In this document: piece by piece, positions 57,536-64,000 of the stretch
Position numbering within the stretch: position 1 is the first letter of the stretch
How the letters are laid out: each line of letters starts with the position of its first letter
Source of the DNA: Promicromonospora sukumoe 327MFSha3.1
GTDB lineage: Bacteria > Actinomycetota > Actinomycetes > Actinomycetales > Cellulomonadaceae
DNA: 64,000 nt
Reading direction: 5' to 3'
Assembly (NCBI RefSeq): GCF_000385135.1
Contig: NZ_ARQM01000010.1
Location: forward strand, 1,488,001-1,552,000
Program-made: the position numbers and the translations under genes
Notes under the pieces: generated by a model
What the model saw: the letters and a program-made list of their open reading frames with translations, nothing else
Told to the model about the DNA's origin: nothing
Databases searched by the model: none

Positions 57536-60484
57536 ATGACCGCTTACTGGGAGAGCACGGCGCCGGGGGCCGGGCGCAGGCCGGCACGCGCGGACGCCCC
57601 GAGCGACGCCCGCGTGCTGAGCCTCAACGGGACGTGGCGGTTCCGGCTCGCCCCGACCGCGGCCGGGACGGGCGCCGGGTTCGTCACCGACGGGTTCGAC
57701 GACTCGGGCTGGGACGAGATGCGGGTGCCCTCGCACTGGGTGCTGGAGGAGTTCACGCCGCTGGCCGGCGGTCCGCGCCGGTCGATGAAGGGCACCGCGG
57801 AGGGGCCGCTGTACACGAACACGGCGTACCCGATCCCGCTGGACCCGCCGCACGTCAGCACCGAGAACCCCACCGGCGACTACCGGCTGGAGTTCGAGCT
57901 GCCGGACGACTGGGGCGACAGCACGGTGCTGCGGTTCCAGGGCGTGGACTCGTGCGCCAAGGTGTGGCTGAACGGGACCGAGCTGGGCTGGTCCACCGGC
58001 AGCCGGCTCCCGTTCGAGCTCGACGCGCCCGTGCGGCCCGGCCGCAACGTGCTCGCGGTGCGGGTGCACCGGTGGTCGTCGGGCACGTACCTCGAGGACC
58101 AGGACATGTGGTGGCTGCCGGGGATCTTCCGGGACGTGGAGCTGATCGAGCGGCCGCCCGGGGCGATCGACGACCACCACGTGCACGCCGACTACGACCA
58201 CGAGAGCGGCACGGGCGCGCTCCGGGTCGACGCCACCACCGAGGCCGTGGTGGAGATCCCCGAGCTCGGCATCCGCATGGCCGCCGGCGAGACCGCCCGG
58301 GTCCCGGTCGAGCCGTGGAGCGCCGAGGTGCCGCGCCTGTACCGGGGCACGCTCCGGTCGGCCGGCGAGAGAGTCGAGCTCGCGATCGGGTTCCGCCACG
58401 TCGAGATCGTCGACGGCGTCTTCACCGTCAACGGGCGGCCCGTCACCTTCCGCGGCGTGAACCGGCACGAGCACCACCCGGACACCGGCCGCACGCTCGA
58501 CCGCGAGACCATGGTCCAGGACATCGTCGCGATGAAGCGCGCCAACGTGGACGCGGTACGGACCAGCCACTACCCGCCGCACCCCGAGTTCCTCCGGCTG
58601 TGCGACGAGTACGGCCTGTGGGTGCTGGAGGAGTGCGACCTCGAGACCCACGGCTTCATCTACGCCGGCTGGGAGAAGAACCCGCCCGCCGACCCGGCCT
58701 GGCGGGACGCGCTGCTCGACCGGGTGCGGCGCATGGTCGAGCGGGACAAGAACCACCCGAGCGTCGTCATCTGGTCGCTCGCCAACGAGAGCTGGACGGG
58801 CGAGACGTTCTCGGTGCTGCGGCAGTGGGTCGCCGACCGGGACCCCAGCCGCCCCGTCCTGTACGAGCGGGACCCGAGCTACCGCGACTCCGACTTCTAC
58901 TCCCTCATGTACCCCTCGCTGGAGGACCTGGACCGGATCGGCCGCCGCGCCGAGGACACGCCCGACGGCGTCACCGCCGCCGAGGACGAGCGACGCCGGT
59001 CGCTCCCGTTCCTGCTCGTGGAGTACGCGCACGCCATGGGCAACGGGCCCGGCTCGCTCCAGGACTACCGCCGCATCATGCTCGAGCACGACCGGATCTG
59101 CGGCGGGTTCGTCTGGGAGTGGATCGACCTGGGCATCAACGCCGTCACCGCCGACGGCACCGCGCACGTCATGCACGGCGAGGACATCGACTACGAGCCG
59201 TGCGGCGGGCGCTTCAACCTCGACGGCCTCCTCTTCAGCGACCGGACGCCGACCCCCGCCCTGGCCGAGCTGGCCAAGGCGTACGAGCCCGTGCGCGTGA
59301 CCGTCGGGTCCGACCACGTGCTGGTCGACAACCTGCGCCACACGACCGACACCGCCGACCTCCGGTTCACCTGGGCCCTGGCGGACGACGGCGAGCCCGT
59401 CGCCGACGGGACGCTCGACGTACCCGCGGTCGGCGCGGGCGGGCAGGGACGGGTCGCGGTTCCGGTGCCGACGCGCCAGGCGCGAGGCACCCTCGTGCTG
59501 ACGGTCGAGGCGCGGACCGCGACCGACGCGGCGTGGGCACAGGCGGGGCACGTCGTGGCGTGGGGGCAGCGGATCGTCTCCGAGCCGCCGGTGCGCTCGC
59601 TGCCGCGGCGGTCCGACGCCGGGAGCCGGGCTCCCGGCGGTGACGACGTGACCCTCGGGCCCGGCACGTTCGACGCCGCCACCGGCCGCCTGGTGCGCCT
59701 CGGCGACCTCGCGCTCGACGGGCCCGTGCTCGACGTGCACCGCGCGCCCACCGAGAACGACCACGGGCAGGGCGACCTGAACGACCTCGCGTCCGTCTGG
59801 TCCGCGACCGGCCTGGACCGGATGCTGCACCGCACGGACCTGGTCGACCGGGGCGACGACCACCTGCGGGTGGCCGGCCGGACGGCGCCCACGACGCACG
59901 CGCACGGCGTCGACTGGACGATGCTCTGGCAGGCCGACGGCGACGCCCTCGTGCTCACCGTCGACGTCGAGCCGACCGGCCCGTGGGCGGACACCCCGCA
60001 CCGGCACCGGGACATCTGGCTGCCCCGGCTCGGGCTGCGGCTGTCGCTGCCGGCCGCCTACGCGCGCGCCCGCTGGTTCGGGCGCGGGCCGGGGGAGACC
60101 TACGTCGACTCGTTCGAGGGGTCGCGGCTCGGCACGTTCGACCGCGCCGTCGACGACCTGCAGACCCCGTACCCGGTGCCGCAGGAGAACGGCAACCACG
60201 TGCAGACCCGCTGGCTGGAGCTGACGGGCCAGGACGTGCCGCCGCTGCGGGTCGACGGTGTCGACGGGCACCCGACGTTCGACTTCACCGCCCGCCGGTG
60301 GACCTCCCATGACCTGCAGCGGGCCCGCAAGCCGCACGACCTGCGGGACTCCGGCCGCGTGTGGCTCAACCTCGACCACCGGCAGCAGGGCATCGGGTCG
60401 GCGTCCGTGGGGCCGGCGCTGCCCGAGCGCTACCGCGTGCCGCGCGAGCGGACCACCTGGTCGGTCCGGCTGCAGGCCGGGTGA
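57536..60484 (+). CDS. Beta-galactosidase, GH2 (LacZ-type)
   Basis: This 982-residue enzyme has the LacZ-type layout: sugar-binding jelly roll (about 25-205), immunoglobulin-like domain, TIM barrel, and the C-terminal beta-galactosidase small-chain domain (about 700-980). The catalytic acid/base is Glu418 in SLANESW and the nucleophile is Glu496 in LVEYAHAMGN. GGAGG lies five bases before the ATG at 57536. No signal peptide is present, so it works on imported galactosides. It is divergent from the oxidase gene and converges with the kinase gene; their ends share a hairpin. Confidence 0.95.
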   Translation: MTAYWESTAPGAGRRPARADAPSDARVLSLNGTWRFRLAPTAAGTGAGFVTDGFDDSGWDEMRVPSHWVLEEFTPLAGGPRRSMKGTAEGPLYTNTAYPIPLDPPHVSTENPTGDYRLEFELPDDWGDSTVLRFQGVDSCAKVWLNGTELGWSTGSRLPFELDAPVRPGRNVLAVRVHRWSSGTYLEDQDMWWLPGIFRDVELIERPPGAIDDHHVHADYDHESGTGALRVDATTEAVVEIPELGIRMAAGETARVPVEPWSAEVPRLYRGTLRSAGERVELAIGFRHVEIVDGVFTVNGRPVTFRGVNRHEHHPDTGRTLDRETMVQDIVAMKRANVDAVRTSHYPPHPEFLRLCDEYGLWVLEECDLETHGFIYAGWEKNPPADPAWRDALLDRVRRMVERDKNHPSVVIWSLANESWTGETFSVLRQWVADRDPSRPVLYERDPSYRDSDFYSLMYPSLEDLDRIGRRAEDTPDGVTAAEDERRRSLPFLLVEYAHAMGNGPGSLQDYRRIMLEHDRICGGFVWEWIDLGINAVTADGTAHVMHGEDIDYEPCGGRFNLDGLLFSDRTPTPALAELAKAYEPVRVTVGSDHVLVDNLRHTTDTADLRFTWALADDGEPVADGTLDVPAVGAGGQGRVAVPVPTRQARGTLVLTVEARTATDAAWAQAGHVVAWGQRIVSEPPVRSLPRRSDAGSRAPGGDDVTLGPGTFDAATGRLVRLGDLALDGPVLDVHRAPTENDHGQGDLNDLASVWSATGLDRMLHRTDLVDRGDDHLRVAGRTAPTTHAHGVDWTMLWQADGDALVLTVDVEPTGPWADTPHRHRDIWLPRLGLRLSLPAAYARARWFGRGPGETYVDSFEGSRLGTFDRAVDDLQTPYPVPQENGNHVQTRWLELTGQDVPPLRVDGVDGHPTFDFTARRWTSHDLQRARKPHDLRDSGRVWLNLDHRQQGIGSASVGPALPERYRVPRERTTWSVRLQAG

Positions 60485-60488
60485 GCGA

Positions 60489-60535
60489 GGGTCCGGGACC
60501 TCAGCCCTCCGCGGGAAGGCCGAGGTCCCGGACCC
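60489..60535. terminator. Shared hairpin between convergent GH2 and kinase genes
   Basis: GGGTCCGGGACCTC and its exact complement (60522-60535) form a 14-base stem with a 19-base loop. The right arm lies inside the 3' end of the kinase gene, so transcripts from both directions end in the same structure. Confidence 0.65.
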
Positions 60536-61766
60536 GCTCGAACAGGTCGTCGTCGCCCACCTGGCCGCCCTTGAGCAGCAGCTCGGCGCCGTCGACCGCG
60601 GGGTCGCCGCTGTGCGCCCGGAGCAGCACGACGTTCGCCCACGGGTTCGCGGCGATCGAGAGCGAGTCCACGCCGAGCAGCGTCGTGACCCGGCTGGAGC
60701 TGTCACCGCCGCACACGATCACGCGGCGCGTGGCGCCCGCGCGCAGCACCCGGGCGACGGTCGCGGCCGCGGCGCTCGCGATCGTGTCCAGGGTCGCGGT
60801 GGGGGAGGGCTGCGCGAGGTCGGCGTCGTCCGAGGTCAGGGCGACGCTGCGGCCCTCCCGGAGCGCGGCCAGGACGTCGTCGTGCCCGTCCCCCGCCGCC
60901 AGCGGCCGCACCAGCCAGCCCGCCGCCGCTGCCCGGTCGGCCTGCCGCCGCGTCTGCGGGGACCGGCTGCCCGAGACGGCGAGGACCGGCCCGGCCGTCC
61001 CGGTCCGGGTCGGCAGCCCGACGGCGGGGCCGGGCGCCGCCGACGCCACCGCCTGGCTCAGCCCACCCGAGCCGATCGCGAACACGGGCGCCGCGGTCCC
61101 CAGGAGCGCCGCGCCGATCGCCGCCAGGTGCCCGTCGTCGAGCGCGTCGAGCACCACGGCGGCGGCGTCCGACCCCTCCAGCCACTCGGCGATCGCGCCC
61201 GGCGACCCGTAGGCGGTCCACGGCAGCGACCCGACCGTCAGCGCCGTCTGCCGCCCGAGGTGCACCGCGAGGTCCGACTCCGTCATGGGCGTCGAGGGGT
61301 GCGCCGACATCGTCGGCTGCCGGTCCAGCCGGTGGACCACGCCGCTCTCGGCCGCGAAGTGGTGGCCGAAGGCGGTGTACCGCCCGAAGTCCGGCTGGGC
61401 GAAGAGCAGCGGCACCGTCCGGTCGGCGACGATCTGCCGGCCGAGCTCGATGACCCGCCCGAGACTGCCCACCTCGGGGGAGGAGTCCGCCGTGGAGCAC
61501 GCCTTGTACTGCACCAGGTGGGGCCGCAGGGCGGCGAGACGGCGCAGCACGGGCGCGACCTCGCCGGCCAGCTCCGCCGTCGGCAGCGAGCGCGCGACGC
61601 CGGCCACGCCCACGACGTCGTGCGTCGCCGCGGCCTCGGCCAGCGTGGCGGGGTCGGGGAGGCCCACGAAGAGCCGCCCCGACCAGCCGCGCCGGGCGAA
61701 CTGCAGCAGCGCGTCGACGCTCCCGGTGAAGTCGTCGCCGTAGAACGCGACGCGCGGCTCACGCAC
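60501..61766 (-). CDS. Four-carbon acid sugar kinase family protein (DUF1537)
   Basis: This 421-residue kinase has the DUF1537 N-terminal domain, starting VREPRVAFYGDDFTGSVDAL, whose acidic DD lies at 11-12, and the C-terminal nucleotide-binding half, with VIVCGGDSSSRVTTLLG (about 340-356) and LLKGGQVGDDDLF. Family members phosphorylate acid sugars such as threonate, erythronate and 3-oxoisoapionate. Its GTG overlaps the stop of the RuBisCO-like gene by eight bases, so they are coupled. Beside a RuBisCO-like protein, this kinase most likely acts as 3-oxoisoapionate kinase (the OiaK role) in apiose catabolism; that is inference from context and family. Confidence 0.9.
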   Translation of the reverse strand: MREPRVAFYGDDFTGSVDALLQFARRGWSGRLFVGLPDPATLAEAAATHDVVGVAGVARSLPTAELAGEVAPVLRRLAALRPHLVQYKACSTADSSPEVGSLGRVIELGRQIVADRTVPLLFAQPDFGRYTAFGHHFAAESGVVHRLDRQPTMSAHPSTPMTESDLAVHLGRQTALTVGSLPWTAYGSPGAIAEWLEGSDAAAVVLDALDDGHLAAIGAALLGTAAPVFAIGSGGLSQAVASAAPGPAVGLPTRTGTAGPVLAVSGSRSPQTRRQADRAAAAGWLVRPLAAGDGHDDVLAALREGRSVALTSDDADLAQPSPTATLDTIASAAAATVARVLRAGATRRVIVCGGDSSSRVTTLLGVDSLSIAANPWANVVLLRAHSGDPAVDGAELLLKGGQVGDDDLFERVRDLGLPAEG

Positions 61767-63063
61767 GGGCGGGACCGAACCGCTCCGCGGCCCGGCGCAG
61801 CGGGCCGGAGGCGGCCAGGGCCTGCTCCAGGGTCTCGCCCCGCTCGGCCGACGCCCAGGCGTCACGCATGCTGGCCACCCCCGCGGCCGCTCCGTCCGGG
61901 TGCCCGTGGATGCCCCCGCCGGACAGGACCAGCAGATCGGTCGACCGCACGGCGGCATACGTGGCGTGCGCCAGCCCGCCCCACTGCCCCGAGGACAGCA
62001 CCGGGACGGTCGGCGTCAGGCCGAGCAGCGGGGTGCGCACGGCCTCGATCGAGTCGAGCACCTCGGCGTCCGACTCGTAGAACTTGTTGCTGATGCCGTT
62101 GGTGTGCAGGTGGTCGGCCCCGGCCAGGCGTGCCAGCTTCTGCCATGCCCGGAACGCTATCCCCACCTGGTCGCTGCGGGCCACGGACCCGAGCATGGCC
62201 CGGTGCCCGTGGATCGGCACCTGCGTGTGCCGGCGCAGCAGGTCGAGCCCGGCCAGCCCCATCAGGTTCACGCACGCCATGACGCAGGTGCCGCCGGCCG
62301 CGACGACGAGGTCGTGGTTGGCCTCGATCCGGTCGAGGTCGTCGGTGATGTTGAAGGCGTACATCGGCATCACGCCGGTGCGGTCCGCGTGCCGGTGCAG
62401 CACCGGCATCACGGCCTCGACCCGGGCCCGCAGCGGCGCGCTGGGCCCGTTGCCCTGCAGCTCGTCGTCCTTGATGAAGTCGATGCCGGCGGCGGCCAGC
62501 TCGCCGACCACCTCGGCGAGCTCGGCGGGGGCGAGCCCGATGCTCGGCTTGATGATCGTGCCGACCATGGCGCCGTCGGGCCGCCCCATGAGCCGGCGCG
62601 TGCCCTCGATGCCGAACGCGGGACCGCCGTAGCGCTCCTCGAACGGCGCGGGCAGCTCGAGATCGACCAGGCGGATCGCCGCGAGCTCCTTGATCTCGAA
62701 CAGGTTCCCGGCCACGGCGGCCAGCAGGTTCGGCATCGACGGGCCGAAGTTGTCGAGCGGGAAGCGCAGCCGCAGGACGGCGCGGCGCCGCGCCGCGGGG
62801 TCGCCCACGGAGCCCGGGAGCGGGGACGACCCCGTCAGCGGGATCTCCTGCACGCTCTCGACCTGCGCGGCGAACCGGGCGCGGACCTCGTCCGACTCGC
62901 GCTCGACGCGGACGAAGGTGCCGGTGGACTGCTCGCCGGCCAGGATCTCGGCCGCGCGCTCGAGCGCGATCGACGTCTCGATGACGTAGGTGGCGATGAC
63001 GTGGGCGCCTGTGTGGCGGGGCGCGTCGGTCACGGGGCGGGGTGCGGTCTCGTAGGTCGTCAT
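61759..63063 (-). CDS. RuBisCO-like protein, candidate 3-oxoisoapionate-4-phosphate decarboxylase or transcarboxylase/hydrolase
   Basis: This 434-residue protein has the RuBisCO large-subunit fold. Its active site retains IIKP (Lys172), GIDFIKDDE with the carbamylated Lys198 and metal ligands Asp200 and Glu201, HGHRAM (His287, Arg288), ADHLH (His318), Lys327 in the loop-6 region GISNKFYE, and the phosphate-binding SSGQWGG and SGGGIHGHPDG. It differs from true RuBisCO at several loops, so it is a RuBisCO-like protein. In known pathways such proteins beside a DUF1537 kinase are OiaX (decarboxylase) or OiaT (transcarboxylase/hydrolase giving 3-phosphoglycerate and glycolate). Its ATG has AGGA six bases upstream. 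Confidence 0.92.
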   Translation of the reverse strand: MTTYETAPRPVTDAPRHTGAHVIATYVIETSIALERAAEILAGEQSTGTFVRVERESDEVRARFAAQVESVQEIPLTGSSPLPGSVGDPAARRRAVLRLRFPLDNFGPSMPNLLAAVAGNLFEIKELAAIRLVDLELPAPFEERYGGPAFGIEGTRRLMGRPDGAMVGTIIKPSIGLAPAELAEVVGELAAAGIDFIKDDELQGNGPSAPLRARVEAVMPVLHRHADRTGVMPMYAFNITDDLDRIEANHDLVVAAGGTCVMACVNLMGLAGLDLLRRHTQVPIHGHRAMLGSVARSDQVGIAFRAWQKLARLAGADHLHTNGISNKFYESDAEVLDSIEAVRTPLLGLTPTVPVLSSGQWGGLAHATYAAVRSTDLLVLSGGGIHGHPDGAAAGVASMRDAWASAERGETLEQALAASGPLRRAAERFGPARA

Positions 63064-63071
63064 GGTCGTCC

Positions 63072-64000
63072 TCACCACGCCACGGGGAGCCAGACGGACA
63101 TCTCGCCCGCCCCGCGGTTGCCCCAGGAGAAGTACGGGACGAGCCGGGCCGGGACCGAGCGCAGCGGCCCGTCCTCCAGGTCGGCGTAGAGCGCACCGTC
63201 GTCCTGCACCGGCAGCTCCACGAGCTCGCCCTCCAGCGCGACCACGCGGACGTCGCCGACCGTGGCCTCGACCGGGTCCAGGGTCGTGCCCCGGCGCAGG
63301 GCGACCTGCTCCAGGCGGGCACCGGCGGGCAGGTCGGCGCTCTCGAGGCAGTACACGACCGGGCCGCGGCGCACGGTGACCTGGTTCGTCACCTCCTCGG
63401 CCAGCCGGTGGGCCCGCAGCGTGCGCACGGGCATGGGCAGGTCGAGGACGACGACGTCGCCCGCCGCCCAGGTCCGGTCGACGCGCGTGTAGGTGCCGGG
63501 CGCGGAGACCTCGACCCGCTCGCCGTTCACCGTCAGCGTCGCGCCCGACGACCAGCCGGGGATGCGCAGGTGCAGGGGCAGCGCGCCCGTCGCCTCCGTG
63601 ACGGTGAACGCGATGCGCCCGTCCCACGGGTAGTCGCTGTCCTCGCGCAGCGCCAGCCGGGCGCCGCGGCCGTCCGAGACGTCGACGTCGCTCCCGCCGT
63701 ACAGGTGCACGTACACGCCGTCGTCGGCGAGCGACGCCACCCGCTCGTGGAAGCTCGCGAGCACGCGCGCGATGTTCGGGGGGCAGCAGAAGCAGGTCAG
63801 ATAGCGCTGCCGCAGCCGCTCGTCCGACGGCGGCGGGTCGGGGACCACCACCTGCCCCGTGTCGCCCGGGCGGCGCAGGGGGTAGGGCAGCCCGCGCACC
63901 TGGCGCAGCGCGTTGGTGTAGAAGTACTCGGAGCCCGCCAGGCTGACGCTCCCGAGCAGGCTGTTGAAGGCGATCTGCTCGATGACGTCGGCGTAGCGCG
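63072..64000 (-). CDS. Beta-L-arabinofuranosidase, GH127 (N-terminus outside window)
   Basis: Only the C-terminal part, about 309 codons, is inside the window. It shows the GH127 zinc/cysteine motif TCFCCPPNIAR, where paired Cys residues coordinate zinc and one acts as the nucleophile, after SLAGSEYFYTNAL. A C-terminal beta-sandwich has LHLRIPGW, RVDRTWAAGDVVVLDLPM and VTVRRGPVVYCLE. The enzyme removes beta-L-arabinofuranose. It heads the minus-strand run of this gene, the RuBisCO-like protein (8 bases later) and the kinase, consistent with one operon. The start lies beyond base 64000. Confidence 0.93.
   Translation of the reverse strand, partial: RYADVIEQIAFNSLLGSVSLAGSEYFYTNALRQVRGLPYPLRRPGDTGQVVVPDPPPSDERLRQRYLTCFCCPPNIARVLASFHERVASLADDGVYVHLYGGSDVDVSDGRGARLALREDSDYPWDGRIAFTVTEATGALPLHLRIPGWSSGATLTVNGERVEVSAPGTYTRVDRTWAAGDVVVLDLPMPVRTLRAHRLAEEVTNQVTVRRGPVVYCLESADLPAGARLEQVALRRGTTLDPVEATVGDVRVVALEGELVELPVQDDGALYADLEDGPLRSVPARLVPYFSWGNRGAGEMSVWLPVAW

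Noticed and set aside
54662-60484. Reading the entire 54662-60484 stretch as one very long plus-strand protein (1940 codons)
   Set aside because: Only the part from 57536 is real (GH2). The rest is the antisense of the fused oxidase gene and has no family features; GC-rich DNA often gives long open frames on the wrong strand.
61759-63063. True carbon-fixing RuBisCO
   Set aside because: There is no small subunit or phosphoribulokinase nearby, and active-site loops differ. The kinase and glycosidase neighbours point to sugar catabolism.
1-64000. tRNA or rRNA genes
   Set aside because: No cloverleaf-compatible stretch with a GTTCGA-type T-loop and matching acceptor stem was found; GGTTCG runs near 38130 are coding repeats.

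Overview
The window is GC-rich (roughly 70-75%), with dense genes, many GTG starts, frequent ATGA/GTGA stop-start overlaps and very long spurious ORFs on non-coding strands. Together with ANTAR proteins, an ECF41 sigma factor, a DUF222-HNH gene and many LacI-regulated sugar loci, this points to a soil or plant-polymer-degrading actinobacterium, probably Micrococcales near Promicromonosporaceae or Cellulomonadaceae. The taxon is inferred from gene content only. I see no tRNA, rRNA, CRISPR array, transposase or prophage.

Layout. 1-13 kb holds housekeeping and stress genes: a cut NlpC/P60 hydrolase, a DesK/DesR-like two-component pair, a small-multidrug-export-like protein, a proline dehydrogenase, a YCII protein with its own promoter and terminator, a TetR regulator, a cNMP-domain FAD oxidoreductase, an NDH-2-like enzyme, an ECF41 sigma factor with its partner AhpD-like gene, an SGNH esterase and topoisomerase IB. 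12-18 kb has two ANTAR proteins around a GNAT enzyme, a Tat-exported esterase, and a GntR/MFS pair divergent from a LacI gene. 18.8-23.6 kb is a sugar ABC importer coupled to a sulfatase, behind two LacI-type operators. 23.6-25.6 kb is a proline-racemase-family plus ornithine-cyclodeaminase-family pair. 25.6-32 kb mixes a kinase-like/luciferase-like pair, an MBL hydrolase with a divergent TetR gene and a clear operator, a secreted guanyl-type RNase with a barstar inhibitor, and a wax-ester-synthase-like acyltransferase. 32-36.8 kb is a LacI-controlled operon of two uncharacterised proteins and an MHS symporter, followed by a CPBP protease. 37-39.6 kb has a DUF222-HNH gene with an SOS-box-like site and an unlisted 46-residue LWG-repeat peptide. 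39.6-50.2 kb is regulatory: MerR/CPBP, PadR/SnoaL/quinone reductase, an ABC exporter divergent from a two-component system, and an ECF sigma/anti-sigma pair.

50.4-64 kb is the most interesting part. It is a carbohydrate locus with a DUF5060/DUF4038-type glycosidase, a GH78 rhamnosidase, a fused GlcD/Fe-S oxidase, a GH2 beta-galactosidase and, on the minus strand, a GH127 beta-L-arabinofuranosidase (cut by the window end), a RuBisCO-like protein and a DUF1537 acid-sugar kinase. A RuBisCO-like protein beside a DUF1537 kinase is the signature of bacterial D-apiose (3-oxoisoapionate) catabolism. Apiose, rhamnose, galactose and arabinose are all sugars of the pectin rhamnogalacturonan-II. The working model is that the glycosidases strip pectin side chains, the kinase and RuBisCO-like protein process the apiose-derived acid, and the oxidase may consume glycolate released by it.
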